Assembly: GCF_000721265.1 (NCBI RefSeq) | Contig: NZ_JOFZ01000008.1 | Location: 372,001-436,000, forward strand | DNA from: Streptomyces sp. NRRL F-5126 | Lineage (GTDB): Bacteria; Actinomycetota; Actinomycetes; Streptomycetales; Streptomycetaceae | Length of the DNA stretch: 64,000 nt | Direction: 5' to 3' | Shown: positions 6,900 to 16,539 of the stretch, piece by piece | How positions within the stretch are numbered: the first letter of the stretch is position 1 | How the letters are laid out: the number at the start of each line of letters is the position of its first letter | Made by a program: the position numbers and the translations under genes | Notes under the pieces: generated by a model | The model's database searches: none | What the model saw: only the letters and a program-made list of their open reading frames with translations | What the model was told of the DNA's origin: nothing

Positions 6900-9269
6900 G
6901 TGTCCTCGCTTGCGCTGTACCGCCGCTATCGTCCCGAGACCTTCGCCGAGGTCATCGGGCAGGAGCACGTGACCGACCCCCTCCAGCAGGCCCTGCGGAA
7001 CAACCGCGTCAACCATGCGTACCTGTTCAGCGGCCCGCGCGGATGTGGCAAGACGACCAGCGCGCGGATCCTCGCGCGCTGTCTCAACTGTGTGCAGGGG
7101 CCCACGCCGACGCCCTGCGGTGAGTGCCAGTCCTGCCGCGACCTCGCCCGCAACGGCCCTGGGTCCATCGACGTCATCGAGATCGACGCCGCTTCGCACG
7201 GTGGCGTGGACGATGCCCGTGACCTGCGGGAAAAGGCGTTCTTCGGCCCGGCAGGCAGCCGCTACAAGATCTACATCATCGACGAGGCGCACATGGTCAC
7301 CTCGGCGGGGTTCAACGCCCTGCTGAAGGTCGTCGAGGAGCCGCCCGAGCACCTGAAGTTCATCTTCGCCACGACGGAGCCCGAGAAGGTCATCGGGACG
7401 ATCCGGTCGCGTACCCATCACTACCCCTTCCGGCTCGTGCCGCCCGGGACCCTGCGCGAGTACCTGGCGGACGTGTGCGGGCGCGAGGGGATCCCGGTCG
7501 CCGACGGGGTGCTGCCGCTCGTCGTGCGTGCCGGCGCCGGGTCCGTCCGCGACTCCATGTCCGTGATGGACCAGTTGCTCGCCGGGGCCGCCGAGGACGG
7601 TGTGACGTACACCATGGCCACCGGCCTCCTCGGTTATACGGACGGCTCCCTGCTGGACTCGGTCGTGGACGCGTTCGCGGCCGGTGACGGCGGTGCGGCC
7701 TTCGAGGTCGTCGACCGGGTCATCGAGGGGGGCAACGACCCCCGCCGCTTCGTCGCCGACCTCCTGGAGCGCCTGCGTGACCTGGTGATCCTCGCCGCCG
7801 TTCCCGATGCGCTCGAGAAGGGGCTCATCGACGCGCCCGCGGATCTGGTCGAGCGCATGCAGGCGCAGGCGTCCGTCTTCGGGGCCGCGGAGCTGTCGCG
7901 GGCCGCCGATCTCGTCAATACGGGATTGACGGAGATGCGCGGCGCCACCTCGCCGCGGCTGCAGTTGGAGTTGATCTGCGCGCGCGTGCTGCTGCCCGCG
8001 GCCTTCGACGACGAGCGGTCGGTGCGTACGCGTCTCGAGCGCCTGGAGCGGGGCATGGCCGCCGGGACGGCCATGGCGGCCGCCGATTACACCCCGCCGC
8101 CCCGGTCGTCCGGGCCGTCAGGACCCGAGGGGCCTGGAGCGGTCGCCGCCGAGTACGTACCGGAGACGACCCAGCCGCATGCGCCTGAGCCATTGGGGCA
8201 ACGTCAGCCTCAGCCCGGTCAGCCCGGTCAGCCCGCTCCCGCGCCCGAGTCCCCGCCGTCGCAGCCGCAGGCCGCCCCGCCCGCCGGGGACGGCGGAGGT
8301 GCGCGCAGGCCCGGGGGCTGGCCCACGGCGGGCGGGGGAGGCGGCGTCACACGCGGTGGTGGCGCGCCCGGTGGTGGCTCCGCGCCGGGCCGCCCGTCCG
8401 CGCCGTCCTCCGGTGGTGAGCAGGCCAACCCCGCGGCGGGCGCGGGGCAGGTGCGGAACATGTGGCCGGACATCCTGGAGGCGGTCAAGAACCGCCGGCG
8501 CTTCACCTGGATCCTCCTCAGCCAGAACGCGCAGGTGACCGGGTTCGACGGCACCACCCTCCAGGTCGGCTTCCTCAACGCCGGGGCACGCGACAACTTC
8601 GTGAGCAGCGGCAGCGAGGACGTGCTGAGGCAGGCCCTGTCCGAGCAGTTCAACGTGCAGTGGAAGATCGAGGCGATCGTCGATCCGTCCGGCGGCTCCA
8701 ACCCGCCGACGGCCGGCGGTGGCAGCGGTACGGGGCCCGGCGGGCCCAGCGGGTACGGCGGAGGCGGCGGAGGCGGGACGGCTCCCGGTGGATACGGTCC
8801 GGGGCCGGGCGGTCCGGGCGGTCCCGGCGGCACTGGCGGTCCCGGCGGGGCTTCCGGCTCCGGCTTCGGGGGAGCGCCCGGCCCCGGCCAGGGGTCGGCC
8901 GGGCCCGGTGCGGGCGGGGGCTACGGGTCCGGGCCTGGCCCGGGTCCCGGGCCAGGCCCGGCGCAGGGCGCGACCGCGGCCGGCGCCGCGGCGGCTTTCC
9001 CGCAGCGCTCGGGCCAGGACGCGCCCCCCGGCGGGGCACGTCCGGCCGGCGGAGCCGTGGCGACCGCCTCGTCAGCGCAGCGCCCGTCGTCCGGCGACCC
9101 GAACGGCGCCGGGTCCCAGGCCGTGCCGCCGGCCCGGCCGCCGGTCGCGCTGGAGGACGACATTCCGGAGGAGGACGACCCGGATCTGGCCGACTCCGCC
9201 CTCTCCGGCCACGACCTCATCGTCCGCGAGCTCGGCGCGACGGTGCTGGAGGAGCACACCAACCAATGA
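6900..9269 (+). CDS. dnaX: DNA polymerase III subunit gamma/tau
   Basis: 789 residues from GTG 6900 (SSLALYRRYRPETFAEVIGQ is the conserved N-terminus); an in-frame GTG at 6879 would add seven residues. It is the clamp-loader ATPase of the replisome. Visible are Walker A GPRGCGKTT (about 45-53), the zinc-binding Cys cluster CLNCVQGPTPTPCGECQSC (about 65-83), the DEAH-type Walker B YIIDEAHM and the SRTHHYPF sensor region. After the AAA+ and collar domains (to about 370) comes a long low-complexity Pro/Gly/Gln linker broken by one ordered block near 515-600 (VKNRRRFTWILLSQNAQV). The Gly/Pro tail is unusually long even for Streptomyces. It follows the SRP RNA by about 30 bp. Confidence 0.96.
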   Translation: MSSLALYRRYRPETFAEVIGQEHVTDPLQQALRNNRVNHAYLFSGPRGCGKTTSARILARCLNCVQGPTPTPCGECQSCRDLARNGPGSIDVIEIDAASHGGVDDARDLREKAFFGPAGSRYKIYIIDEAHMVTSAGFNALLKVVEEPPEHLKFIFATTEPEKVIGTIRSRTHHYPFRLVPPGTLREYLADVCGREGIPVADGVLPLVVRAGAGSVRDSMSVMDQLLAGAAEDGVTYTMATGLLGYTDGSLLDSVVDAFAAGDGGAAFEVVDRVIEGGNDPRRFVADLLERLRDLVILAAVPDALEKGLIDAPADLVERMQAQASVFGAAELSRAADLVNTGLTEMRGATSPRLQLELICARVLLPAAFDDERSVRTRLERLERGMAAGTAMAAADYTPPPRSSGPSGPEGPGAVAAEYVPETTQPHAPEPLGQRQPQPGQPGQPAPAPESPPSQPQAAPPAGDGGGARRPGGWPTAGGGGGVTRGGGAPGGGSAPGRPSAPSSGGEQANPAAGAGQVRNMWPDILEAVKNRRRFTWILLSQNAQVTGFDGTTLQVGFLNAGARDNFVSSGSEDVLRQALSEQFNVQWKIEAIVDPSGGSNPPTAGGGSGTGPGGPSGYGGGGGGGTAPGGYGPGPGGPGGPGGTGGPGGASGSGFGGAPGPGQGSAGPGAGGGYGSGPGPGPGPGPAQGATAAGAAAAFPQRSGQDAPPGGARPAGGAVATASSAQRPSSGDPNGAGSQAVPPARPPVALEDDIPEEDDPDLADSALSGHDLIVRELGATVLEEHTNQ

Positions 9270-9362
9270 CGAACAGGGCATACGCCTGCGGTCGCCGGTG
9301 CGCGGCGGCCGGCCGTGAGACGGGTCGAGGCCCGCGTGCTCCGGCCGGATAGGCTGCCCCGC

Positions 9363-10613
9363 GTGAAGGTCCTTGTCATCGGCGGCGGTGCCCGCGAACA
9401 CGCCCTGTGCCGCGCTCTCTCCCTCGACCCCGACGTCAGCGCCCTGTACTGCGCGCCCGGCAACGCCGGGATCGCGGAGGTGGCCGAGCTGCGCCAGGTC
9501 GACGCCCTCGACGGCGGTGCCGTGGCCCGCCTGGCCGCCGAGCTGGGGGCGGGGCTCGTCGTCGTCGGCCCCGAGGCCCCCCTGGTGGCGGGCGTCGCCG
9601 ACGCCGTACGCGAGGCGGGCATCCCCTGCTTCGGGCCCAGCGGCGAGGCCGCCAGGCTGGAGGGCTCGAAGGCGTTCGCGAAGGACGTGATGGCCGCGGC
9701 CAACGTCCCGACCGCGCGCAGCTACGTCTGCACCACGCCCGACGAGATCGACCGGGCGCTCGACGCATTCGGCGCCCCGTACGTGGTCAAGGACGACGGT
9801 CTCGCGGCGGGCAAGGGCGTCGTCGTCACGGAGGACGCCACCACCGCGCGCGATCACGCGCGCGCGTGCGGGCGGGTCGTGATCGAGGAGTTCCTCGACG
9901 GCCCCGAGGTCTCCCTCTTCGCGATCACCGACGGCACGACGGTGGTCCCGCTCCAGCCCGCACAGGACTTCAAGCGCGCCCTCGACGGCGACGAAGGCCC
10001 CAACACCGGTGGCATGGGCGCCTACTCGCCGCTGCCCTGGGCGGACCCGAAGCTCGTGGACGAGGTCATGGAGTCCGTGCTCCGTCCGACGGTGGACGAA
10101 CTGCGCCGTCGCGGCACGCCGTTCGCCGGGCTGCTGTACGCGGGGCTCGCCATCACGTCCCGCGGCGTGCGGGTCATCGAGTTCAACGCACGCTTCGGCG
10201 ATCCCGAGACGCAGGTCGTGCTGGCGAGGCTCAGGACGCCGCTCGCAGGTGTCCTGCTCGCGGCGGCCGAAGGCACGCTCGCCGCCCTGCCGCCGCTCAA
10301 CTGGCGTGACGACGCCGCCGTCACGGTCGTCGTCGCCTCGCACAACTACCCGGGCAAGCCGCGCACCGGCGACCCGATCGACGGCCTCGCGGACATCGCC
10401 GCGCAGGACGCGCCGCACGCCTACGTCCTGCACGCGGGGACCCGGCTCGACGGGGAACGCGTGGTCAGCGCCGGAGGGCGGGTGCTGTCCGTGACGGCGA
10501 CGGGCGAGGACCTCACCCAGGCGCGTGCACGCGCCTACGCGGCCGTGGCACGGATCAGGCTGGACGGTTCCCAGCACCGTAGCGACATCGCGCGGCAGGC
10601 AGCCGAAGGCTGA
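9363..10613 (+). CDS. purD: Phosphoribosylamine-glycine ligase
   Basis: 416 residues from GTG 9363, which begins with the family N-terminus VKVLVIGGGAREHAL; longer in-frame extension to 9315 is unlikely. It makes GAR from phosphoribosylamine, glycine and ATP (step 2 of IMP synthesis). ATP-grasp features are visible: the GPEAPLVAG substrate loop, the KDDGLAAGKGVVV glycine-rich ATP loop, NTGGMGAYSP, and the metal-binding FNARFGDPETQ. The gene is on the same strand as dnaX, 93 bp downstream; the other pur genes follow at intervals on the same strand. Confidence 0.97.
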   Translation: MKVLVIGGGAREHALCRALSLDPDVSALYCAPGNAGIAEVAELRQVDALDGGAVARLAAELGAGLVVVGPEAPLVAGVADAVREAGIPCFGPSGEAARLEGSKAFAKDVMAAANVPTARSYVCTTPDEIDRALDAFGAPYVVKDDGLAAGKGVVVTEDATTARDHARACGRVVIEEFLDGPEVSLFAITDGTTVVPLQPAQDFKRALDGDEGPNTGGMGAYSPLPWADPKLVDEVMESVLRPTVDELRRRGTPFAGLLYAGLAITSRGVRVIEFNARFGDPETQVVLARLRTPLAGVLLAAAEGTLAALPPLNWRDDAAVTVVVASHNYPGKPRTGDPIDGLADIAAQDAPHAYVLHAGTRLDGERVVSAGGRVLSVTATGEDLTQARARAYAAVARIRLDGSQHRSDIARQAAEG

Positions 10614-10924
10614 GGACGGGGCGAGGACGAGGCACGGAGCGGCACCTCCCCACCCCCTCGCTTCCGCGCGCCTGCCCCCGCACATCCGCGCGGCCGCGCC
10701 AGGCGCGTATCGCGGAACCGTCCGTCGGCGTTTCGCCAGCATCTTTACCCAAAGCCATTCCATCGGGTGACGACTGAGCCAACTGTGTGACGGTCGACGA
10801 CGCCCCAACTATGGTGCGGCGCAGGCATTCCGGCACATGGCCCACCGACATTGCGATGTCAGTGGCGAATGCCACAGTGGGGGAGTAAGCAATCGCCACA
10901 GGGCAGAGGGGGTGAAGTCCGGCC
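10614..10924. promoter_or_regulatory. purD-to-membrane-protein intergenic region with imperfect palindrome
   Basis: 311 bp without a gene. It becomes A/T-richer towards 10735-10800 and contains at 10842-10865 an interrupted palindrome (CCAC-n-GACAT-TGCG-ATGTC-n-GTGG) 60 bp before the next start, a plausible regulator site. No terminator-grade hairpin was seen after purD. Confidence 0.4.
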
Positions 10925-12985
10925 ATGTCCACTTCCAGCACCATTGATCCCGGTGCCGCCGCCGGTGATGAGACGGGTGCCCGGTTCGCCCGGTCCCGTG
11001 CGGTCGCCGTGCTGCGTGTGCGCGGCAGGGCACTGGGCGTGGCCCTGCTGCCCGCCGCCGTCGCGGTCGTACTGCTCGCCGCGGGTGCTACGGGCAGGCT
11101 GACAGGCTCCGGTTGGGACGTCGTCCGGTGGGCCGTCAGCGCTCTCGCGGTCGCCGTCCTGCTGCTCGCGGCCGCCGTCGCAGCCGTCGTCTCGCGGGCG
11201 AGGCCGGCCCTGAGCCCGACCGTGGCCGTCGCAGAGAAGTCGGCGCCCGGCCTTTACCGGCTGGTCGGGGACCTGGCGGAGCGCATGGGCGTGCCACCGC
11301 CGTCCGCGATAGCGCTGACGCCGGACTGCGACAGCTGGCTCGAGGACCGTACGCACCCCGCCCACGCCGTGCGCTCCGTGCCGGCCGCCGGTGCGCCGGA
11401 GGGCCGCCCGGACGGGCCGGTGGCGCCGGTCCTCGTCATCGGCTCGCCGTTCCTCTGGTGGATGCGGATCGCCGAGCTGCGCGCCGTGCTGGCGCCCGTG
11501 GTGGCGGGCACGGGCCCCTCGGCGCACCCCGACATAGCGGCGGCCCGCAGGCTCGTGCGGGGGCTCGACGCGGCGGTGGCCGTGGCGGGCCGAGCCGATT
11601 TCGGGCCGGTACGCAGGTGGCTGCTGGCTCCGGCAGGCCGGATCGCACGCCTGCTGCTGCGCGGCTGCGGGGAGCACGCGGCCCTGATGGAACGCGGCGT
11701 GGCGGCGGCGGCCTCCGAGCGTGCACAGGCTGTGGATTACGGACTGCGGATCGTCGCCCAGGAGCAGGTGGGCCTCGCCTACGCCGGCTGGGACCGGCTC
11801 CTGACGCGCGTGGCGCTGCCCGCATGGCGCATGGGCCGCTGGCCCGACCGGCTGGACGCGGGCGTCGTCTCCGCCCTGACGGAGCTGTCCCGGCGCGACA
11901 GGCTCGCCGAGGGCTTCGCCTCGCGTCTCGGCGAGCGCCCCGCGTGCGACCTGCTTGAGGAGCCCGGCGCGATGGACGAGGCGGCGTCGCTGCTGGCCGC
12001 GCGCCTCTTCCACGGCGGCCCGGCCGAGGCGGGCGCCGACTGGTCTCCGGTCGACTGGCAGCACTATCCGGAAGAGGTAGTGGACCGGAAGTGGCGTACG
12101 GAGGCCGCCAGGCTGCACCGCGTCCTGGACGACATGGGGGTACGGCAGCCGTCGGGCGGCCCCGTCGACCCGGTGGGCCCGACGCTCAACCGCGTGCTCG
12201 ACCACCTGTCGCGCCTCGCCCCCCGCGCGCGGAGCGGGGCTCGCGGCGACGGCCTCGACCACGGATGCCCCTCCGGCTCCGCCGCGGAACGCGTCGGAGG
12301 TCAGTCCCCGGGCGGTCAGTCCCTGGGCGGCCGGTCCGCGGGTGGCCGGTCCGCGCGCATACGGTCCTCGGGCGTGCGGCCCCCGGACGGCCCGGAGGCG
12401 CCGGCCGAAGCGCTGCCGGACACGCTGTTCGGGGATCCGTCGGACGACGCCCTCCCCGTTGTCCCCAGGGGCCTTGAGGAAGTCGGCACCGCCATCGCGG
12501 CGGCAGACGTCCCCGTCCCTGGACGTGCGCCGGTCGACGCGACCGTGCGGGACGGCGCGGCCGACACCCTCGCCGCCGGGCTCAGCTCCGAACTGGCCCG
12601 CGAGGCCGCAGCCGCCGCCACGGCAGCCGCCGCCACGGCAGCCGCCGCCACGGCCGCCACGCACGGCGGCGCGACCGGCGCCGGCGCGCGATCCGCGCGA
12701 GCCACCGATCCGCTGCCGCTCGTACCGCTGCAACCCCCGCGTACCGGGCGCGACCTCCTCGCCGACCATGTCACGGCGATGGTCTGCTGCTCGGCCGTCG
12801 ACACGGCAGGCGCGCTGCCGGGGCTCGACTGGCTCGACGGCCCCACCCTCCTCATGAAGGGCGAGCGCCACGCCGATCTCAGCGGGCCGGTCCTCAGCCT
12901 CGTGGAGGACGGCGACCCGCAGCCCCTGCGTTCGTGGCTGGCCGGACTCGGCGTACGGCCGGACAAACCCGTCAGGCTCGTATGA
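10925..12985 (+). CDS. Large membrane protein, M48-peptidase-like but without the HExxH zinc motif
   Basis: 686 residues. Two transmembrane segments (about 38-56 and 68-90) precede a domain whose layout recalls M48 peptidases (APGLYRLVGDLAERMGVPPPSAIALTPDC, then a short PVLVIGSPFLWWM strand). Where M48 enzymes carry HExGH this protein has MRIAELRAVLAPVVAGT, so no zinc ligands and probably no proteolysis. The C-terminal third has Ser/Gly/Arg repeats (near 455-475) and an Ala-Thr tract (near 560-580) before an ordered end with DWLDGPTLLMKGERH. Its place between purD and purC is characteristic of the genus. Function unknown; a catalytically dead scaffold or sensor is inference. Confidence 0.6.
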   Translation: MSTSSTIDPGAAAGDETGARFARSRAVAVLRVRGRALGVALLPAAVAVVLLAAGATGRLTGSGWDVVRWAVSALAVAVLLLAAAVAAVVSRARPALSPTVAVAEKSAPGLYRLVGDLAERMGVPPPSAIALTPDCDSWLEDRTHPAHAVRSVPAAGAPEGRPDGPVAPVLVIGSPFLWWMRIAELRAVLAPVVAGTGPSAHPDIAAARRLVRGLDAAVAVAGRADFGPVRRWLLAPAGRIARLLLRGCGEHAALMERGVAAAASERAQAVDYGLRIVAQEQVGLAYAGWDRLLTRVALPAWRMGRWPDRLDAGVVSALTELSRRDRLAEGFASRLGERPACDLLEEPGAMDEAASLLAARLFHGGPAEAGADWSPVDWQHYPEEVVDRKWRTEAARLHRVLDDMGVRQPSGGPVDPVGPTLNRVLDHLSRLAPRARSGARGDGLDHGCPSGSAAERVGGQSPGGQSLGGRSAGGRSARIRSSGVRPPDGPEAPAEALPDTLFGDPSDDALPVVPRGLEEVGTAIAAADVPVPGRAPVDATVRDGAADTLAAGLSSELAREAAAAATAAAATAAAATAATHGGATGAGARSARATDPLPLVPLQPPRTGRDLLADHVTAMVCCSAVDTAGALPGLDWLDGPTLLMKGERHADLSGPVLSLVEDGDPQPLRSWLAGLGVRPDKPVRLV

Positions 12986-13315
12986 GCGAAGGACCGGCCC
13001 CCCATGGGTGAACGCGCGGTGACACGATGACGCGCCACCGCGGTTTCACCCGGCCGCGGAGCTCCCGCGGACCGCACGCGGGCCCCGTCTGGTCGCCCCA
13101 GGCACCCCAATCGCCCCAAGGGGCAACAAAGCCCCCGTCGCACCGCGGAATTGCCCGGTCCGCCCGCGTCAATTAACGACGATCGGTGACGGGCCGCGTG
13201 CGTTATGTGATGTGCTGGGGACCGGCGCTGACAGCCGGCGCCCGAAAGGACGCGTCACCGAAGCGCCCGCGGTCCCCAGCACCGCGAGCCAGGGGGCTCG
13301 GAGAAGGAGCGCACG
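12986..13315. other. 330-bp intergenic region
   Basis: No gene seen. It has a short CCGCGG/CCGCGG hairpin (13054-13070), several CCCC-rich repeats around 13096-13125, and an A/T-rich patch at 13168-13175 (CAATTAAC). A GGAG-type ribosome site just before 13316 serves the next gene. No assigned regulatory motif. Confidence 0.4.
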
Positions 13316-14773
13316 ATGGGGGCGGATCACATCCGGCGATGGGAGTCGGGCGCACTCGCACACGCGGTCACCGACCCCTTCGGCCAGGGCCCCCTGCCCT
13401 GGCTCCGCGGCAGCGAGAACTACTTCGACGACACGGGCAACGTCGTGCCCTGGTACGCGGATCCGGAGCTTGGGCGCGCTCGCGGCGGCCCCCGCACAGC
13501 GGACGACGTGCGGCGCCAGATCAAGGGCTTCGTCTCCGGCGGGGCCGTAGCGCCGGGGGAGGCGCTGGACTTCCACGTCACGGTCGACCCGCCGCAGGAG
13601 TTCTCGGTCGACGTCTACCGCATCGGCCACTACAGCGGTGAGGGCGCCCGCAAGATCGTCACGAGCCCCCGCCTCTCCGGCATCGTCCAGCCCGCGCCCC
13701 TGACCGCCGACCGCACCGTCTCGTGCCACCACTGGTGGCTGTCCTGGCGGCTCCAGGTGCCGTCGTACTGGTCCATCGGCGCCTACGTGGCGGTCCTGAC
13801 GACCGCGGACGGCCACCGCTCCCACGTGCCCTTCACCGTCCGCGACGACCGCGCCGCCGATCTGCTCCTCCTGCTGCCCGACCTGACGTGGCAGGCGTAC
13901 AACCTCTACCCGGAGGACGGCAGGACGGGCGCGAGCCTCTACCACGCGTGGGACGAGCAGGGCAGGCTGCTCGGCGAGGAGAACGCCGCGGTCACCGTGT
14001 CCTTCGACCGTCCCTTCGCGGGCGCGGGCCTGCCGCTGCACGTGGGGCACGCGTACGACTTCATCCGCTGGGCGGAACGCTACGGCTACGACCTCGCCTA
14101 CGCCGACACGCGTGACCTGCACGCGGGCCGTGTCGACCCGACGCGCTACCGGGGCCTGGTCTTCCCCGGCCACGACGAGTACTGGTCGGTGCCGATGCGG
14201 CGCACGGCCGAACGCGCCCGCGACAGCGGCACGTCTCTCGTGTTCCTCTCCGCCAACTCGATGTACTGGCAGGTGGAGCTCGGCCCGTCCGCCTCGGGCG
14301 TCCCCGACCGGCTGCTGACCTGCCGCAAGCGGCACGGCCCCGGAAAGCCGTCGCTCTGGCGTGAGTTGGACAAGCCGGAGCAGCAGCTCATCGGCATCCA
14401 GTACGCGGGCCGCGTGCCGGAGCCGCATCCGCTCGTCGTCAGGAACGCCGGGCACTGGCTGTGGGAGGCGACGGGAGCCGTCGAGGGCGACCACCTGGAC
14501 GGTCTTGTGGCCGGCGAGGCCGACCGCTACTTCCCGCGCGCGCCGTTGCCCGACCACGAGGACCGGATACTGCTGGCGCACTCCCCGTACCGGGACTGCG
14601 ACGGGGTGGCGCGCCACCAGGAGACGTCGCTGTACCGGGCGCCGTCGGGGGCGCTGGTCTTCGCCTCGGGCACGTTCGCGTGGTCGCCGGCGCTCGACAG
14701 GCCGGGGCACGTCGACGCGCGCATCCAGCGGGCGACGGCCAACCTGCTCGACCGCATCTGCAAGCGCGACTGA
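13316..14773 (+). CDS. N,N-dimethylformamidase beta-subunit-like protein
   Basis: 485 residues; AAGGAG precedes the ATG. Recognisable family segments are SENYFDDTGNVVPWY, FSVDVYRIGHYSGEGAR, LLLLPDLTWQAYNLYPEDG, VFPGHDEYWSVPMRR and LVFASGTFAWSPALD. The family comprises the large subunit of dimethylformamidase and many uncharacterised actinobacterial relatives, with a glutamine-amidotransferase-like core (GHDEYW) and a lectin-like flank. There is no signal peptide. The true substrate in Streptomyces is unknown. It stands alone between the M48-like gene and purC. Confidence 0.8.
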   Translation: MGADHIRRWESGALAHAVTDPFGQGPLPWLRGSENYFDDTGNVVPWYADPELGRARGGPRTADDVRRQIKGFVSGGAVAPGEALDFHVTVDPPQEFSVDVYRIGHYSGEGARKIVTSPRLSGIVQPAPLTADRTVSCHHWWLSWRLQVPSYWSIGAYVAVLTTADGHRSHVPFTVRDDRAADLLLLLPDLTWQAYNLYPEDGRTGASLYHAWDEQGRLLGEENAAVTVSFDRPFAGAGLPLHVGHAYDFIRWAERYGYDLAYADTRDLHAGRVDPTRYRGLVFPGHDEYWSVPMRRTAERARDSGTSLVFLSANSMYWQVELGPSASGVPDRLLTCRKRHGPGKPSLWRELDKPEQQLIGIQYAGRVPEPHPLVVRNAGHWLWEATGAVEGDHLDGLVAGEADRYFPRAPLPDHEDRILLAHSPYRDCDGVARHQETSLYRAPSGALVFASGTFAWSPALDRPGHVDARIQRATANLLDRICKRD

Positions 14774-15032
14774 CGCGCCGCCGCGTTTCCGGCCCGCGCC
14801 CGCCGCATCCCCGGCCCGCGCCCGCCGCCTGCCGCGCCCCCGTGCGGGCCGGTCGCCGTCTCGCCCGGTCGCGCCTCGCCCGGTCCGGCCCGCGTGCGCC
14901 CGGCGCTTCCCGTTCCGTTTCCCGCACCCCTGCACCTGCCGTCGTCCGTTCGTGCGGGAGAATCGAGGGGGTGATCGCGCAGATCACCCGGGGCAGGGCA
15001 ACAAGGGATCGCGGAGAAGGAGCGGACGGAAC

Positions 15033-15932
15033 ATGGCCGGATTCGTGGAGAAACCCGAGCCGATCGAGGTCCCGGGGCTGACGCATCTGCACACGGGCAA
15101 GGTGCGCGACCTGTACCGCAACGAGGCGGGCGAGCTCGTGATGGTCGCGACCGACCGCATCTCCGTGTACGACTGGGTGCTGCCGACGGAGATCCCCGAC
15201 AAGGGCAGGATCCTCACCCAGCTGTCGCTCTGGTGGTTCGGCCGCCTCACCGACCTCGTCCCGAACCACGTGATCTCGACCGACCTCCCCGCGGGCGCCC
15301 CCGCGGACTGGGAGGGGCGCACCCTCGTCTGCACGCCGCTGAAGATGATCCCGGTCGAGTGCGTCGCCCGCGGGTTCCTGACCGGATCCGGGCTCGCCGA
15401 GTACAACGAGACCAGGACGGTCTGCGGCCTCGCGCTGCCCGAGGGGCTCGTGGACGGCTCCGAGTTGCCGGGCGCGATCTTCACGCCCGCGACCAAGGCC
15501 GCGGTCGGAGACCACGACGAGAACGTGCCGTACGAGGAGGTCGCCCGCCTCGTGGGCGCCGAGACGGCCGCGCTGCTGCGCCGTACGACTCTCGACGTGT
15601 ACGCGCGCGCGTTGGAGGTGGCACGGGACCGGGGCATCATCCTCGCGGACACCAAGTTCGAGTTCGGCTTCGACGGCGACCGGCTCGTGCTCGCCGACGA
15701 GGTCCTCACCTCGGACTCGTCGCGCTTCTGGCCGGCCGAGGAGTGGGAGCCGGGCCACGCGCAGCCGTCGTACGACAAGCAGTACGTACGCGACTGGCTG
15801 ACGTCACCCACGTCCGGCTGGGACCGCAACGGTCAGCTGCCGCCGCCCGAACTGCCCAAGGAGGTCGTCGAGGCGACACGGGCCAAGTACGTGGAGGCGT
15901 ACGAGCGCCTCACCGGCATCGGCTGGAGCTGA
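15033..15932 (+). CDS. purC: Phosphoribosylaminoimidazole-succinocarboxamide synthase
   Basis: 299 residues, start ATG 15033 with AAGGAG 10 nt upstream. It joins aspartate to CAIR with ATP to give SAICAR. The conserved GKVRDLY near the N-terminus, MVATDRISVYDWVLPTEIPDKG, IPVECVARGFLTGSG and DTKFEFGFD blocks are all intact. Length is normal for the monomer-type enzyme. A strong terminator hairpin lies 42 bp past the stop, so purC is probably transcribed alone. Confidence 0.97.
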   Translation: MAGFVEKPEPIEVPGLTHLHTGKVRDLYRNEAGELVMVATDRISVYDWVLPTEIPDKGRILTQLSLWWFGRLTDLVPNHVISTDLPAGAPADWEGRTLVCTPLKMIPVECVARGFLTGSGLAEYNETRTVCGLALPEGLVDGSELPGAIFTPATKAAVGDHDENVPYEEVARLVGAETAALLRRTTLDVYARALEVARDRGIILADTKFEFGFDGDRLVLADEVLTSDSSRFWPAEEWEPGHAQPSYDKQYVRDWLTSPTSGWDRNGQLPPPELPKEVVEATRAKYVEAYERLTGIGWS

Positions 15933-15973
15933 TCCGGGCCGGGGCTGCGGCCCCGGCCCCGGCTGCGACGGCG

Positions 15974-16005
15974 AAGGCCCCTCCCGGACGACCGGGAGGG
16001 GCCTT
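15974..16005. terminator. Hairpin terminator after purC / after tRNA-Gly
   Basis: Perfect 14-bp stem (15974-15987 with 15992-16005), loop ACGA, between convergent purC and the tRNA-Gly cluster; it can serve both directions. Confidence 0.85.
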
Positions 16006-16011
16006 GTGACG

Positions 16012-16084
16012 AGCGGACGACGAGGCTCGAACTCGCGACCTCAACCTTGGCAAGGTTGCGCTCTACCAACTGAGCTACGTCCGC
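16012..16084 (-). tRNA. tRNA-Gly(GCC), copy 1
   Basis: 73 nt. Acceptor GCGGACG pairs with CGTCCGC, discriminator U, anticodon loop CTTGCCAAG (GCC). It is the last of three glycine tRNAs in this minus-strand cluster. Confidence 0.95.
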
Positions 16085-16158
16085 ATGCGCCCTGCGGCGC
16101 GTCCCCAACTATACCCAACGTTCCCGCGCGGGTGACCCGGCCCAGCGGCCACATACGC

Positions 16159-16190
16159 CAGAGGCCCCGGTCTCCCGACCGGGGCCTCTG
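16159..16190 (-). terminator. Hairpin between tRNA-Gly genes
   Basis: Perfect 13-bp stem (16159-16171 with 16178-16190), 6-nt loop, just downstream of the tRNA-Gly at 16198-16270, so the two GCC tRNAs are probably separate transcripts. Confidence 0.78.
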
Positions 16191-16197
16191 ATCACTG

Positions 16198-16270
16198 AGC
16201 GGACGACGAGATTCGAACTCGCGACCCTCACCTTGGCAAGGTGATGCTCTACCAACTGAGCCACGTCCGC
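16198..16270 (-). tRNA. tRNA-Gly(GCC), copy 2
   Basis: 73 nt, same acceptor stem and anticodon GCC as copy 1 with a few changes in the D-stem and anticodon stem (e.g. ATCAC for GCAAC before the loop). Confidence 0.95.
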
Positions 16271-16337
16271 ACGCATCGAACTGGCGACGCGCTCATCACT
16301 CTACCTGATCCACAAGAGTGCTCGGGCGGTGATGCGG

Positions 16338-16409
16338 AGCGGGTGACAGGAATCGCACACTGTGCCTCCCCCTTGGAAAGGGGGCGTTCTGCTACTGAAC
16401 TACACCCGC
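16338..16409 (-). tRNA. tRNA-Gly(TCC)
   Basis: 72 nt. Acceptor GCGGGTG pairs with CACCCGC, discriminator U; anticodon stem CCCCC/GGGGG with loop TTTCCAA gives TCC for GGA/GGG codons. First of the three-gene glycine cluster. Confidence 0.93.
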
Positions 16410-16539
16410 ACGCTCCGGAAGGATTCGGCCTTTCGGCCTCGCCCCTCGGCGTGCTCCAGACTCTAGCCGATCAACCGGGGTGCATGGCAAATCGTCGTCG
16501 TGTGCCGCCGGCTCGGATCCCCGGGCCGGCGGCGGCGCC

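Noticed and set aside
10859..12871. Long antisense frame over the M48-like gene
   Set aside because: Repetitive Arg/Gly composition, no start context or domain.
16126..16320. Short hairpins between tRNA-Gly genes as possible CRISPR
   Set aside because: They are terminator stems and tRNA arms; no regular repeat-spacer pattern exists in the window.
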